Source: Hirundichthys speculiger
Taxonomy: Eukaryota > Chordata > Actinopteri > Beloniformes > Exocoetidae
Assembly (NCBI GenBank): GCA_018398805.1
Contig: JAGFBZ010000855.1
Span: forward strand, 2,604,001-2,668,000
Direction: 5' to 3'
DNA length: 64,000 nucleotides
A program made the position numbers and the translations under genes. The notes beneath the pieces were generated by a model, which saw nothing but the letters and a program-made list of their open reading frames with translations, did no database searches and was not told the DNA's origin. Positions 34,664 to 47,021 of the stretch are shown here, piece after piece; positions within the stretch are counted from its first letter, which is position 1; every line of letters begins with the position of its first letter.

Positions 34664-34889
34664 ATTTTTATTCTTTTCTCTGATCAACTGAAAATAATGT
34701 GCATATATCCATCTCGAATGTTTCGGGGTTTTAAAGATTTTGATCTAATCTTTAAAAAAAAAAAAATGGGGGAAAAAACATGTTAACATTGCGTTACTGA
34801 AACTAACAAAGAATCAGAATTGCAAAAAATAATATATTACTGTAATATAATTACTTTTGTAACGCCTTACTCCCTACACTGATCTTCAC

Positions 34890-35370
34890 TGTATTCAGAT
34901 AAATGATGGCATGTAAATGTGAGGCAATTCTATATCAACCCTGTGATTTGCATATTTTTTTTAAATATACAGAAGCTCCCAAACAAAGGTCAGTCAACCA
35001 TATTTGAAATACTGGCTGTAATAGAATCTTTTAGGTATTGGTATAATATTGAGGCAACATTAAAAACAACCAACAAAAAGTGAATGTCATTGTGAACCTT
35101 GGATCCATTGAAAGAACATGTAAGTTGCGGAGACAATCAGGTTGACATTCATCTGGTGTTTATTTAGCTGAAGCTATTTGTGGGTTCCCAGGGTGAGTGT
35201 TGCAACCTTTGGGAAATGGTGGAGGATCAATCTAGGGAGCCTTTTGAGGACTGAACATCTGTTGTGAACAAATCAGTCACCATCAGAGCTGCACACTATT
35301 CACAGCTGCTTCATTCCATTCCCTTTGCACTGTTGAATGCATATTTTAACATGAGTATTTCACACTCTTT
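34890..35370. other. Unique DNA, no gene seen
   Basis: Nothing recognised. Confidence 0.5.
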
Positions 35371-35371
35371 A

Positions 35372-35632
35372 CAGCGCAGCGGCTTGGTCATCACTGTTGC
35401 CTTCCAGCAAAAAGGTGCTTCGTTTGAATCTCTGTTGGGTTTGTTCTGTGTGGAATTTGCACGTCTCTTGTCTGAAAATATGCATGCTTTTTTTTTTTGA
35501 CTTTGTGTGACCCTGTAACAGACTGGTGACTTGTCCAGGTTATGCACTGCCTGAATTCACCTGAGATCATCTCCAGCCCCCTTCACCTCTGACCAGGATG
35601 AAGCAGGTTTTGAAAATAAATGGAAGGATGGT
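35372..35632 (+). mobile_element. Degenerate ATGG-tailed retroposon
   Basis: The order CAGCGGCTTGGTCATCACTG, a TTTGAATCTCTG box, TTCTGTGTGGAATTTGCACG, GACTGGTGACTTGTCCAGG and a final AATGGAAGGATGG follows the copy at 51672-52061, with large internal losses. Confidence 0.65.
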
Positions 35633-37120
35633 TTGCTCCTGGCATTTATCACGACTGCTCTGATATGCTGTCTGAACATTGAGTGAAAAGCTGAACCTAA
35701 TGTAACTTATGACTGTTTTTTTTTTTTTCTTTGGCAATCCAAAAAGAAATCTGGAAGCTGGTTTGGCATAATCGTGAATGTCAATGGATTCTTCTAAGAA
35801 TATTCAGCTAAAGCATTAAATCTGGGAAAAAAAAAAATAAAAGAAAAAATAAAAGAATCATCCAACTCATCAAACCAAGCAACAAAAAGCTCCCACAGTC
35901 CTCCCACTCCAACTTATGTTGCACATAAATCCTGCTGTGCTGGTGTATTCCTTAGATGATTGTCTCATTCAGCTATTTAAAAAAATCATGTCAGAGTTTA
36001 CAGCTTCAACCATTTGCTTTAATGCAGATAAAGATTTAAAGCTAAACCAGCTTAGATAACTGGCACCGCAGCCAGTTTCAAGCTTTAACACTCACCTTAA
36101 CGTAATCAGAAATCACAAAGGTCCTATGAACGTTCCAGCAAGGAGGGTAATCATATAAAAAGATCAAAAGAAGACAACCATTGACTTATTATGAGACCCA
36201 TAAATCAATGTGATGATAAACTGTAAAAAGAACAAAAGGTCTTCATATGTATGCTGTTTTGCGGAGGAGCACGGAAGATGCCAGTGCAGGCAATTAAACA
36301 AAAAGCCCACAATAACCCAAGCTTGTATGACGGGGCATTGATTTTAAAGACATAGTTTCACCTTTTCATGAATGTACTCAAGCTGGGAAACATTGTGTTC
36401 ATTCAACTATTTGCAGCAAATATCTTTTGAATACATTTTTACCAAGGACTTTGTAGAAATACAGAGAGTAGGTAAAAATAGTGAGGAAGGCACGTAGAAA
36501 AACTCACACTTCCATCTGCTTCTACGGTGGGTTAGTGCTTCAGGGGAGGTGATCATTAGGAAAATGGGAGAGTGGGTGCAGGATGCTGAGAGATGGATCA
36601 CTCAGCTAGGCATGGCAGGCCAAGCTGCAGTGAAGGTAGTAAACAGGTCAGACCCTTGTGGGCATCTCAGGCAGAGGGAGCTGCAGTTATTGGTCCACTC
36701 CCCCACTAATCATGATTAATGAAATCTTTGATAGGGAACAAACTGCAAAAGATTCAGGGTTTATGTCAAGATTTGATATTGCATCATCTGTTTTCTTTCA
36801 TTAGCCTTTTATCATAGGCAATACTTAATTGCTTTATTATTTGTGAGGAAGGCTCCAAGAAAAAGTGTGTTTACTAAAAATAAATAAATATAGTGTCATT
36901 ACAATTAACAACCTTTCGTATCAGTACAATGGCTGGATCCAGGGCATGGTGCTCTATTAGCCAATTCAACAGACGTGGATCGAGACCTTCAAGGGCAAAA
37001 TCTATCTGTGATACGCTCTAGAGAGCTGATATGATGGTTCATATAATGCATAAGTTCTATTACAAATACTCCAGAGTTATATAGTTCTTAGTGTCTCATG
37101 TAAATGCAGGTTTCAGTTAT
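35633..37120. other. Unique DNA, no gene seen
   Basis: No coding domain or repeat was recognised apart from A-rich patches near 35828-35855 and 36877-36890. Confidence 0.5.
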
Positions 37121-37121
37121 T

Positions 37122-37300
37122 TATTCACTTTCAGTACCTGCTTCATCCTACTCAGGGCCACGGTTGAGACGAAGGCTGTAGCCTATCCCAGCTATCATCA
37201 GACAAGAGGCATGGACCCTGGACAGGTTGACAATCCATCACAGAGAAAAACACGCTGCCAATGAATTTAAATACACTGGTTATCTTAGCACACATGTATT
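37122..37300 (-). mobile_element. Degenerate ATGG-tailed retroposon fragment
   Basis: On the minus strand this is the 3' part of the same family as 30602-30916: GTAGCCTATCCCAGC, AGAGGCATGGACCCTGGACA and GACAATCCATCACAGAG boxes occur in the right order. Confidence 0.6.
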
Positions 37301-40300
37301 TGGACTTTTTAGATCAAAATCCAAAGTAATCTGAGAGACTTCTGAGTGGAATCTGAGTGTTCATAAGCATTTGAGTCAGTCTGTCTGACTGCCCTTGATA
37401 TGGGATATCACTGGTGTTGCAGATGGCTGATAGTCCCTAAAGCCATCGGAATATTTTCAGAATATGATCAAAACAGGAAACAACATGATATGGAAAACAG
37501 TGGCTCTAAACAAGAAAAGAAACCATTTGTGTGATAGCTACAATGCACAACTGTCCAGACAGAAGGTAACTTCTCTTCACCTAAACATACACACGTGATC
37601 ATGTGTTGTTTTAAAATATGACGTTTTGGTGCTTTCTTTAAAACTCTCTGGTTGCTTCAAATGATTTCCACTTTGGAGAGAAGATTGATTGTGACACAAG
37701 CATGAATCACCTCTGGGCTGCATGGAGACAAATCCATCCTCTGAGTCAACCGCTGAACAAACAATGATCCAGTTTGGTCCACTACATCAAGACTCATGAA
37801 AAACAATTGAAATTTTGTATGCAATAATTTCAGCCTTAATATAGTCATAAACAGCGAGGTTTAAAACTGAGGTTTTTACCAGGCTGAACACCCTCTCTTG
37901 ACCTGTGTGCATCATACACTGTAAACTGTTTTGTTCTTGCCAAGATCTGAAACTGAGAAATATAAGATTATCATGTTTTAAATGTAATGTATTCATCACA
38001 CATGTATACTCTTAACTATATCATGAAAATGTCTTATGTCTTAATTAAGCTGTCATTTCTTGCTAAAACAGACAGAGTTCAGAGTTCTAGCCTGTAGCTT
38101 CCTCTTTCTTTCTACAACAATCTTGTTTCAAGTAACAATGTGAACCTACTCTGCTGTGATATACACTTTGATTTATGAGTTTATTTTCTTCTTCCTTGGT
38201 CTTCATTTTTTTCAGCCACATAGAGTTATGAATTATTTGATAATATCCACTGTCTTTCACTTCTAACTGTGTTGTAGCAGATGTATTTTTAAGCAATTTG
38301 ATCTAAAATTCAGCTTTCTTAAAATTTGTTTCAAACCTTTGAACACCTATCAGATCTAAACTGGAAACAAGATTTCTTTTCAAGTCAGATTTCATGTCAA
38401 GTCAAAATATCTTTTCTCAATGGAGAGAATTTCACTGGCACTGGGTAATTTAGACCCAGAAGTTAGTGTTTATTTCTTCCTTTGTATTTTATCTAAGTTT
38501 TATCAAACTTTTTTTCCACTCAAAAAGCTTGTTTTGTTAACCAAGCTAAAGGGTTATAGGTTTTTTTTTCTTTTTCTTATTTTGGGCTTCAAGTGAGGTT
38601 TCAGTTTGGATTTTAGCGAAGTTAAATTTGGAGTTCAGTTTCTGTTTGTGTGGTACCTAGGGGTTTTCTAAAGTTGTACATTACACATTTAATGCTTGTT
38701 TGACCTCAAATATTTTATACCACCAGATAAACACAACTTGACTGACTATGCAAAATGCTGAATAACTCAGTAGAAAATCTCTATTGTTGGTTTAGCAAGT
38801 GAGGCTAACTTTCCAATTTTCAAAATGAATACTCACATCGTACCCATAACATAACAGTCCACTGCTAGTTTTCTGCAAGACCCTCCTCAATGTTCAAACT
38901 ACTTTAAAGCAACAGCTGGGTTATACTTAATAATATTTGGCAATATTATGTAATGGCTGAAGCATCTGACTGACAAGTGCATCTGTTGGAGGGAGTGTTC
39001 CTCTTCTGATGCAGACTTTAGCACATATTCCTCCGGGGTCATGACCCATATCCATCAGACAATAACAAATGATTCCGTCTCCTTTAAGACTCTTCATCAG
39101 TGCTCAGTGGAAAATAGTTGTGCTGTTATTCACTGCACTGCGTTTTAGCAAGATTGCTCAAGAAAACTAAGCCCATCAGTTTAAAGTAGCATGACTCTTA
39201 CTTACTCCCAAGAGGACCAATACAGCCAGCCAAGCACCACAAATTGCTCCACCTTAACATTTAAATCCCTGTTTGCTTGTTTTTCCTTCTCTTGATTGGC
39301 ATTGTGCACTTTGAAACACTTTGAAATCACTGGGATGGAGTTCCTTCTTCCTTAACTTTGAGGCAGAGGTAAAAGTGTATTGAATTGGCATGCTGTCCAA
39401 AAGGAGGTCTAGAGGAAATGAGAATGTGAGGTTAACCAACAAAATCCTCAAATTTCAGTATTTCAGAGCAAAGCTGGTAGAAGACAAAGCGTGGTCTGAG
39501 CTACTTTTAGATCCCAAACTTATTAATATCGCTGTCATCAGGGTTAGTAGCTGCAGGCTTGACAAAGTATTACTGGTAAAGCACACTGGTAGCTGGAGGA
39601 CTTGTTCCTCAGCAAAGCACTTACTACGCTAGCTTGGTCTCATAGATAAAACTGTGGATGAGAGGCTTCACAGTTAGCCGTCATATCGCTTTTTTGAGTT
39701 TATTAAATGTGGGAGATCTGCATATAGCTCATGTTCTGAAGCAGAGAACAGCAAATATCAAATATATGTACACTATCTCTAAGAATGACAACATATCTCT
39801 GCATTTTAATATTTTCTTATTTTTCTTAGTAATAATGACATGTAAGATACTCAATGAAATGCAGAAGATGCATGAAAACAGGAGTAAATGTCACATTACA
39901 AAGACAAGACACACACAGGTGCCCAGAAATATCACTGTGACACAGTTAAGTCAGTCAGCAACACATATGGTAATAAAAACACAGCTGTCTGGTATCTCAT
40001 ATCACCAGTTCAGCCTGACACAATATATGAATACTGCCTCATAGATGCAAAGTGGCTAGAAATTTGATTTCATGGGCTGTGCGCAGCTGTTTTTATTGCC
40101 TGTTTGACATAAACACCAATAGTAGGAGGAGTTCAGTGACCACTCAGAGTGTTTTGAAGTTCACTTTTGTACTGACAGGAGGATATTTACTTTCTTTTAT
40201 CTTTTTGGGGAATTTAATAGCTGCTTACTGCAAACACTGAGAAATATTGATGGTGATAGAACTGCATTTTGTTCAGTCACTGTAGAGCAATTATGCACTC

Positions 40301-41405
40301 CACTCACACACCCGCACAGCTATCACTTGGTTCTTTTTTATCATTTCCTGAAGGTTAATTAGAAATTTAGTATATATTTCCCTTATATTGTAACTTTGAG
40401 CTACAATCAGCATTTGAACCATGCCACTTTGGTATAACTCTTTCAGCATCTTTCCTTGGAAGTTTACTATTACTTTTGAATTGTTCTCTGGAGTAATTTT
40501 TTACAGGCTTCTCTTGGCCTGGAAGCACACATATTTGATCACAGTAAGTATTCTTGCATTTGTGCTCACTCAACACCATGTTGGCTAACCTTGAAGACAT
40601 TCCAAATTTAATTTTAAATATGGTGTAGTGGCCTATAGAGATGGGTGTCGTCTCACTCTGAAGAAAGACGAAGATAAGAGGTAATCAGCTCCTCCCTGCA
40701 TTCAATCCCCTTCCTCTGCTCCTTGATACACTTTATCGCTTCCCAAGAGGAGTGATCCATCAAAGCCTTGGGAAGATGACATGGGGAAGAAAATAATGCC
40801 AATCTACTGAGTCTTTGGGAAAGCCTCTGGCAAAGTGTGAGGGTGAAATAAAAAGACTTTAAGTGATCTTTTTCTGAATAAATGAAAGAATGATGAATTG
40901 GACTTGCTGTTTTTACCATTATCCATTATAAGTGGAGGTTAAGTTAAAATGCAATCTCCATGAATGCTCTGATGACACAAAGATCAGTGATGAAGGATTT
41001 TTCTTCTTTCTTCACAAAACCCCATCTATCGAGTCTGTTTTTGTTATCAAAAATATAATCAACATTTTCTGAAGGTTTTCAAGCGTGGGAAAAAAAAGTA
41101 CACATATTAATGATACTGTTCATCATTTCTATTACTAAAAAATGTATTGTGTTTTAGAGAATATTCATTAGCCTCAGTTTAACTGAACTGTTATAGGACA
41201 TTTCACTCTTTAGTTTATTGACTGAATCTGAAGCCTTTGAGTTTACACTTAACAGTCAAATAAGTACTTCTCAATACATTTCTAAAAGCTTTCCATCTAG
41301 ACCGACAAACTTTAGAAATAGCTTTGGCTTGCTTGCTTTATACAGCATCAGCAAATTTTAAATGTCATTTTTTTGTCTATTTTTAAAATTTTAATTAGGG
41401 TTACC
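37301..41405. other. Unique AT-rich DNA, no gene seen
   Basis: All frames are short; the longest (128 codons, plus, 39658-40044) has no hydrophobic pattern, motif or neighbouring exon that would support a gene. No element ends were found. Confidence 0.45.
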
Positions 41406-41410
41406 ATTAT

Positions 41411-41800
41411 AATTAATTCAATTCAATTTTATTTATATAGCGTCTGTTACAATGACAATTGTCTCTAGGCGCTTTACGGAGACCCAGAGCATGACCCCCG
41501 AGCAAATATCATTAACTAAGATTATATCATTAAATCCAATCAATGATAATGGCAGGTAAAAAGCTCCCACGTAGGGAGAAAAAAAACCTTTATACCAAAC
41601 AGTGGCAAGGAAAAACTCCACTTTAAGAGGAAGAAACCTTGAGCAGGACCTGGCTCATATGGGGGGACCTTCCTGCCGAAGGCCAGCTGGGTAAAGAAAG
41701 AAAAGAGGGGAGACAGGACAGAGAGAGGATGTAGGACAGAGAGAAGATGGAGGACAAAAAGAGGATGTAGGACAGAGAGAGGAGAGCACAGAAAAAGTTT
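41411..41800 (-). mobile_element. Dispersed LINE/SINE 3'-end repeat
   Basis: On the minus strand the copy ends AAAGCGCCTAGAGACAATTG ... GCTATATAAATAAAATTGAA with an (AATTG)n-like tail at 41411-41425. Further in are AAACTCC-, AGGAAGAAACCTT- and GGCTCAT-type boxes in the order usual for an abundant fish retroposon. A degenerate tandem of an AGGACAGAGAGAGGATGT unit fills about 41712-41790. The exact class is not determined. Confidence 0.6.
41712..41790. repeat. Degenerate ~18-bp tandem repeat
   Basis: Four imperfect units based on AGGACAGAGAGAGGATGT are visible. Confidence 0.75.
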
Positions 41801-42360
41801 GAAAATTAGAGGCACATTTTTTAAAAAGTCGTTTTATTGTGATTTAAATGTATAAAGTTAAATTTGACTTCTTCAAAGGTGTTGCACTTGGTAAATAAAA
41901 AAATAAGTTTGCTCCATTGGATATTTAACAAAGACTCTCCCTGTGAAGTACAGTTATCCTTCCTGACCGGTGCCAGAGAAAGATAACTTTCTACTTATTT
42001 ATTGTGACTCAAGAAGTTAAGACCTAAAAGCAGCGATGTTCTCTCATCAAAAAGTGAAAACACACTTTTTTATGTAATATTATATAAAAAGGTTGGACAG
42101 AAAATGCAATATCAACTAGTGCAGATTTGCATCTCTTGGCTCAAGTATAATAGGAAAATCACATTTTATGTTCTATTACAGGTTTTGCATTTAATTCTCC
42201 ATTCCTTTAAGGAGAAGTGTGAAAAAGACATTTGGACTCAAGAAAAACAAATATACAATGTGTTTCTTGTGCATCTTGATGTTAATTTCGCATACCTTCC
42301 TCATTGCACTCTGCCAGCAGAAGGACACGCAAGCTCGTTAGCACAGATGCAAGAGCACAA
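41801..42360. other. Unique DNA, no gene seen
   Basis: Nothing recognised; frames here are open only because they run into the following poly-C/poly-A tract. Confidence 0.5.
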
Positions 42361-42419
42361 CCCCCCCAACCCCCCCCCCCCCCCAAAACCCCCCCCCCCA
42401 CCCCCCCCCCCCCCCCCCC

Positions 42420-42460
<41 letters not shown>

Positions 42461-42499
42461 AAACAAAACAAAACAAAAAAAAAAAAAAACAAAACAAAA
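42361..42499. repeat. Poly-C tract followed by poly-A tract
   Basis: Between 42361 and 42450, 82 of 90 bases are C, in runs of 7, 15, 11, 19 and 30 separated only by A. From 42451 to 42499 the strand is A with isolated C. The minus strand is thus a run of five G tracts. Confidence 0.95.
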
Positions 42500-44690
42500 A
42501 CTGTCTCCTCTGATGTTTGAGAATTCTCCGGAGCACTGTTAAACAGAAAGCTGCAGTGACGTTCACAGTTACTCTTTGAAAGGAGCTGTTTAAAACCACA
42601 ATGAAAGTAAAAAAAAAAAAAACATATATATAAATTCATGCTAATTGTCTAACTCGATCCAGCACCTGTTACAATCCTGGCCCTCCCACAGAGCACGACA
42701 GAGAAGATGTGCAGATCCTTTTACTCCTTTTCTGAGTCATAAGTCAGAATTGCTATCAGATATTCTTGCATTTACATTACTTTAAATAGCCTTTTACATG
42801 TAGTCGCTGAAGTAAGCTGTTAAAAATGCAGCGTAAATGTGCGGAGAGTTTAAAACCCTTAAGGGTTGCTCACCTAAGACTAACACTCACCTGTTTGGTA
42901 TCAACGTTTGGTATTCTCAAAGCCAGAATGTCTTTAAGTGTTGTAAGAAGGTGAAAGTTTTACCATTTTTGGAAATTGTTTCAAGCTGCAAATACAACAG
43001 TATTGTTAGTATTAATCAATTAAATGTGCCTGATGAAACAAAGCTTTGACTGTCTTGGAATTAAACGATGAGATAAGATAAATAAATTAATAAACTGCTG
43101 ACATTTGCCACACAGTCTCATCTCTTTCTGTTTTTAGTTGTGAAGTTCTTTGCTGCTGACCAGACATTTATACTCTGCTGTATTACTTCTAATCGCTCAC
43201 AAGTTCAAAATAGTGCCAGCACTTGCACAAAGCAAACCATGTCCTCTCTGCCATCTCTTCACATGGGTGAGCTACATATGACGGGTCTCATTTCATTAAA
43301 CTTGAGCTGACCAAATTTGCACAAAAACTGTCCTCAGAGTGAAACGTACATGTTTCAACATTCATGAGAATGACAATGGTTCCAAAATGATAAGAGGCAA
43401 AAGTTGATTTTGTTTGTACCTTCAAACATAGTTTGAATAAATGAGGAGTGCACATGAAAACATGTTTGTCAGTGTCAGACATTGCAAAATTTAATCTGCT
43501 GTGTGGACTGTTTTTGTTTTTTACAGTATGCAGATACTTTTAAAACACAGAAAACTGAAAATACAACACCTTTTTCTTAATTGATGGGGATTTCACATAG
43601 TTCAGGAGGAGCAGGTGAAGGAGCACATGCTGAAATAGGAAGTGCTTCCAAACAAAAAAAAAAAAGAAGTAGATAAATTTTTTTGAGCTACAGACAGCAT
43701 TAAGTTTGTGGGCCAACAAACTAAGTAATTGAATTCAACGTGCAAAAAAACCTTTTTCCTACTCATTATTCCTTAAGAACTGTTTAAAAAAACAATACCG
43801 GCTTCCACTTTGCATGGCAAAGTAAGTAAGTAAGTATTAGCAAACCTTCAGAGTTTGCTGTTGACTCCTGTGGAGGCATGTGGCTGTCACCATCAGGTAT
43901 GATTTCTGATAACATGTTATCTCCAGTTTTACGTTTGATATAGCTGTTTGCAGCAAAGAGTTTTTTTAGTGCAGAGAAATTTGCTTTTTTTTTTTGCATC
44001 CAACTTTACACCAAACAATTTTAGCTTCACCTCACAGAAGCTTTGTTGGACAGAAGGCAGTATTACCTGCATTTAGTCATTTCAGTCCAGGCCTGCGCCC
44101 CACCAATCCCTGTCACGCCTACAAACGGAGCAAAATGAAATATCTTTTCTTAGCTCCGCTTCAGTTGAAATTACCTCTCTTGCTGGATCTGAATAATTTT
44201 CATTCCTCCCTCCTCCCTTCTTTTTTAATGTGTGCCACGTCCACAGGCACGCCTGCAGGTTGAGGATGCACCTTTACGCCTTCCTGTATGTCGGTCCCTG
44301 GGTGGAGGTTTATGCTAATTAATGAGTAGTGGGTGCCACTGGCACTGGCATTGAGGAATGTACACGTGTCCTCATCATCAAATCTGAATTTCTTTAGGCA
44401 GCATTCCTGAATCTGGAGTAGGCATTTAATAAGGAGGTGATTTATGTCCAAATCCACTCAGACTGACGGATAGTTCATGAATGAGGCCAGATGTTTACAG
44501 TGATGTGGAATGATGAAAGGACTGGTTCATGCAATTGGGAGTTTTTCTTTTATTACTTCACATTTGGAATAAAAAAAGATAATAACACAGTAAAATGTCA
44601 ACAATTATAAATTACTTATCTGACAAAGAATCAAGTAACTGATACAATCTGAGTAGTCTAAAGCAGTTTCACCCAAACTAGCCTTTGGGT
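42500..44690. other. Mostly unique DNA, no gene seen
   Basis: No gene recognised. The part 44225-44460 is of mixed composition with CTAATTAATGAG and CATTTAATAAGG words and could be regulatory. Frames up to 89 codons lack motifs. Confidence 0.45.
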
Positions 44691-44699
44691 CTGCAGTTG

Positions 44700-47021
44700 T
44701 TCAGAGAAGACTCATAAATGACAGCACAAGGGACACAGTTCATGGAAATTATTCGGGTTGAAAATACCCTGTGTTCTAATGTTGATGATCTGTTGAATTC
44801 TTACACATCAAGTGTTTTAAAGGTTTTGGATACCATTGCTCCTGTCAAGGTTAGAATGGTTAAAAGTAGCAAAAGGCGCCATGGGGAAGAGAAGATTCAG
44901 CCAGGGCACAGAAAAGGGAGTGCCGGAGAGCTGAATAGTAATGGCGCAAGTCAAAGCTCCAGATCCATTATGAGATCTAGAAAGAAAAATTGTGTGTGTT
45001 CAACCAAACATTGCGTAGAACAAGGGAGAGTTATTTTTCTGAAATCATCAAAAACTACAGTAACTCCTGTGTCCTATTGCTACAGTAAACAGATAAACAA
45101 ACCCTCCAGTTTCACTGCCCTTAGAACTCATTTCTACATCAAAGTGTAATGAGTTTGCAATATTCTTTAATGACAGAGTTTAAGGTATTTAAAAATTAAA
45201 TAATTTCTACAACACAAACAATTACTCTTCTGCCAACTAGACACCTAGAGCTAACACATTTCACAACTGTAACTGACAAAACAGTCAAAGAGATCATCTG
45301 CAGTCTGAGTCCATCAACGTACTTGCCTTGATGAGCTTGCCCACTTGATTTCTAAAGTCTGTGCTGAGCAGTTTGTTACCACAACTCACTGATTTAACCA
45401 ACATCTCACTTCAGACTGGAACATTTCCAGAGGCCTTAAAACTTGCTGTCATCAAGCCTTGCCTAAAGAAGAGCAGTCGTGATGCCACAGTACTGAAGAA
45501 CTATCGGCCCATATCAAACCTGCCATTCCTAAGCAAAGTCCTGGAAAAAGTGGTATATTAACAGCTCACTGACTTTCTCCTGTCTAACAATGTTTTTGAT
45601 AGTTTTCAATCAGGCTTCAGGCCCCACCACAGCACTGAGACAGCCCTGACCAAAGTGACAAACGATATTCACCTGAACCACAGATGCAGGCAAAGTCTGA
45701 GTCTTAGTTCTGCTGGACCTAAGCGCTGCCTTTGACACCGTTGACCATGCAATCTTATTACAGAGATTAGAAGACTTGGTGGGAATCTCTGAAAATGCTT
45801 TAAACTGGTTCAGATCCTATCTGCGGGATAGGAGATACTTTGTTGAAATTGGTAACTGTGTCTCAGACCAAATGGCCATTACCTGTGGGGTTCCCCATGG
45901 GTCAGTCCTGGGACCCCTATTGTTTAATCTGTACATGCTTCCATTAGGCCAGTTTATACGCAGCTTTAATGTGTCCTACCACAACTATGCAGATGATACT
46001 CAGATCTATGTGTCATTGACAGCAGGAAAACATGGGCCTGTAGATTCATTTGTGTCACTGCATCGAACAGATCAATGTGTGGATGCAAAACAACTTTCTT
46101 CAGCTAAACTCAGACAAAACTGAAATCAAAGAGAAAGTGTTATCAGCCACCTTGAGACTCTCTTTCTAGAACCTAAAAATCAGGTCAGAAATTTAGGAGT
46201 AATATTGGATTCAGACTTGAACTTTAACAGCCACATTAAAGCAATAACATCAGCAGCTTTTTACCATCTAAAAAACATTGCCAGAATCAAAGGAATAGTA
46301 TCTAAACCAGATTTAGAAAGACTTATCCACCAGGTCTCCACCAGGTTAGACTACTGTAATGGCCTGGTCACTGGGCTCTCTAAACAAACTGTAAGACAGT
46401 TGCAGTACATCCAGAACGCTGCTGCACGAGTCCTGACTAGAACCAGGAAATATGACCATATTAGTCCAGTCCTGAGGTCTCTGGCTTCCTGTCACTCAGA
46501 GAATATACTTTAAAACAGCTCTACTTGTGTACAAGTCTCTTCATATTCTAGCCCCAAAGTCCATCTCTGACATGTTAGAGCCATATGAACCAACCCGGAC
46601 TCTGAGAACCTCAGGGAGTCCGGACACCAACAGGAGACCAACAGTGTCCTGATGGTCTCCTGTTGGTGTCCAGAGTCAGGACGAAGCAAGATGAAGCTGC
46701 ATTTCATTTTTATGCTCCTAAAATCTGGAACAGTCTTCCAGAAGATTTAAGACAGGCCTTAAGTCTGACAATGTTCAAATCCAGGCTGAAAACAGTTCTG
46801 TTTACATGTGCTTGTGACAACTGGAAGGATTTTATCTGCACTCTTCATTCTTTATTTAATTTATTTTTCTTTTAATTAATTTTTAATTTAATTCATTAAT
46901 GATTATTTTTATGCTTGTATGGAATGACTCTATTTGCTTTCTTGTGATTTTATGTATCTGTAAAGCACTTTGAATATCCTTGTGTACGAATTGTGCTCTA
47001 CAAATAAACTTGCCTTGCCTT
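44700..47021 (+). pseudogene. CR1/L2/Rex-like LINE ORF2 and 3' UTR
   Basis: This is the longest LINE copy. It begins within the linker before the RT (LLNSYTSSVLKVLDTIAPVK near 44790), continues through LKNYRPISNLPFLSKVLEK (about 45495-45555) and a GFRPHHSTETAL block, then the RT core with LDLSAAFDTVDH, GVPHGSVLGPLLF (usual Q replaced by H) and the YADD active site at 45986-45997. Downstream are DYCNGLVTGL and AAARVLTRT blocks and a C-terminal FYAPKIWNSLPEDLRQ segment. The reading frame changes at least three times and contains stops, so it is inactive. The 3' UTR ends AATAAACTTGCCTTGCC. The endonuclease half is missing. A 19-bp inverted duplication interrupts the coding region at 46622-46671. 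Confidence 0.88.
46622..46671. repeat. Perfect 19-bp inverted repeat inside the LINE
   Basis: Arms 46622-46640 and 46653-46671 are exact complements around a 12-nt loop. The sister LINE copy at 13607 lacks the left arm, showing that it is a secondary insertion. Confidence 0.92.

Larger units (their letters stand above)
33911..34881. mobile_element. hAT-type non-autonomous element with nested LTR
   Basis: The left end CAGTGTTGGGCAAGTTAC and the right end, complement of CAGTGTAGGGAGTAAGGC, share the CAGTGTNGGG terminal motif typical of a large fish hAT group. The flanking octamers ATCATCAC (33903-33910) and ATCTTCAC (34882-34889) match at 7 of 8. Internal sequence repeats the GTAAT/GTTAC vocabulary of that group near both ends. 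A (TA)12 array lies at 34026-34049 and an LTR fragment occupies about 34310-34663. No transposase was recognised. Confidence 0.75.

Noticed and set aside
39658..40044. 128-codon plus-strand open frame
   Set aside because: No motif, signal peptide or splice context; composition matches AT-rich intergenic DNA.
42104..42639. Overlapping frames with poly-proline or poly-glycine runs
   Set aside because: They are translations of the poly-C/poly-A tract on either strand.
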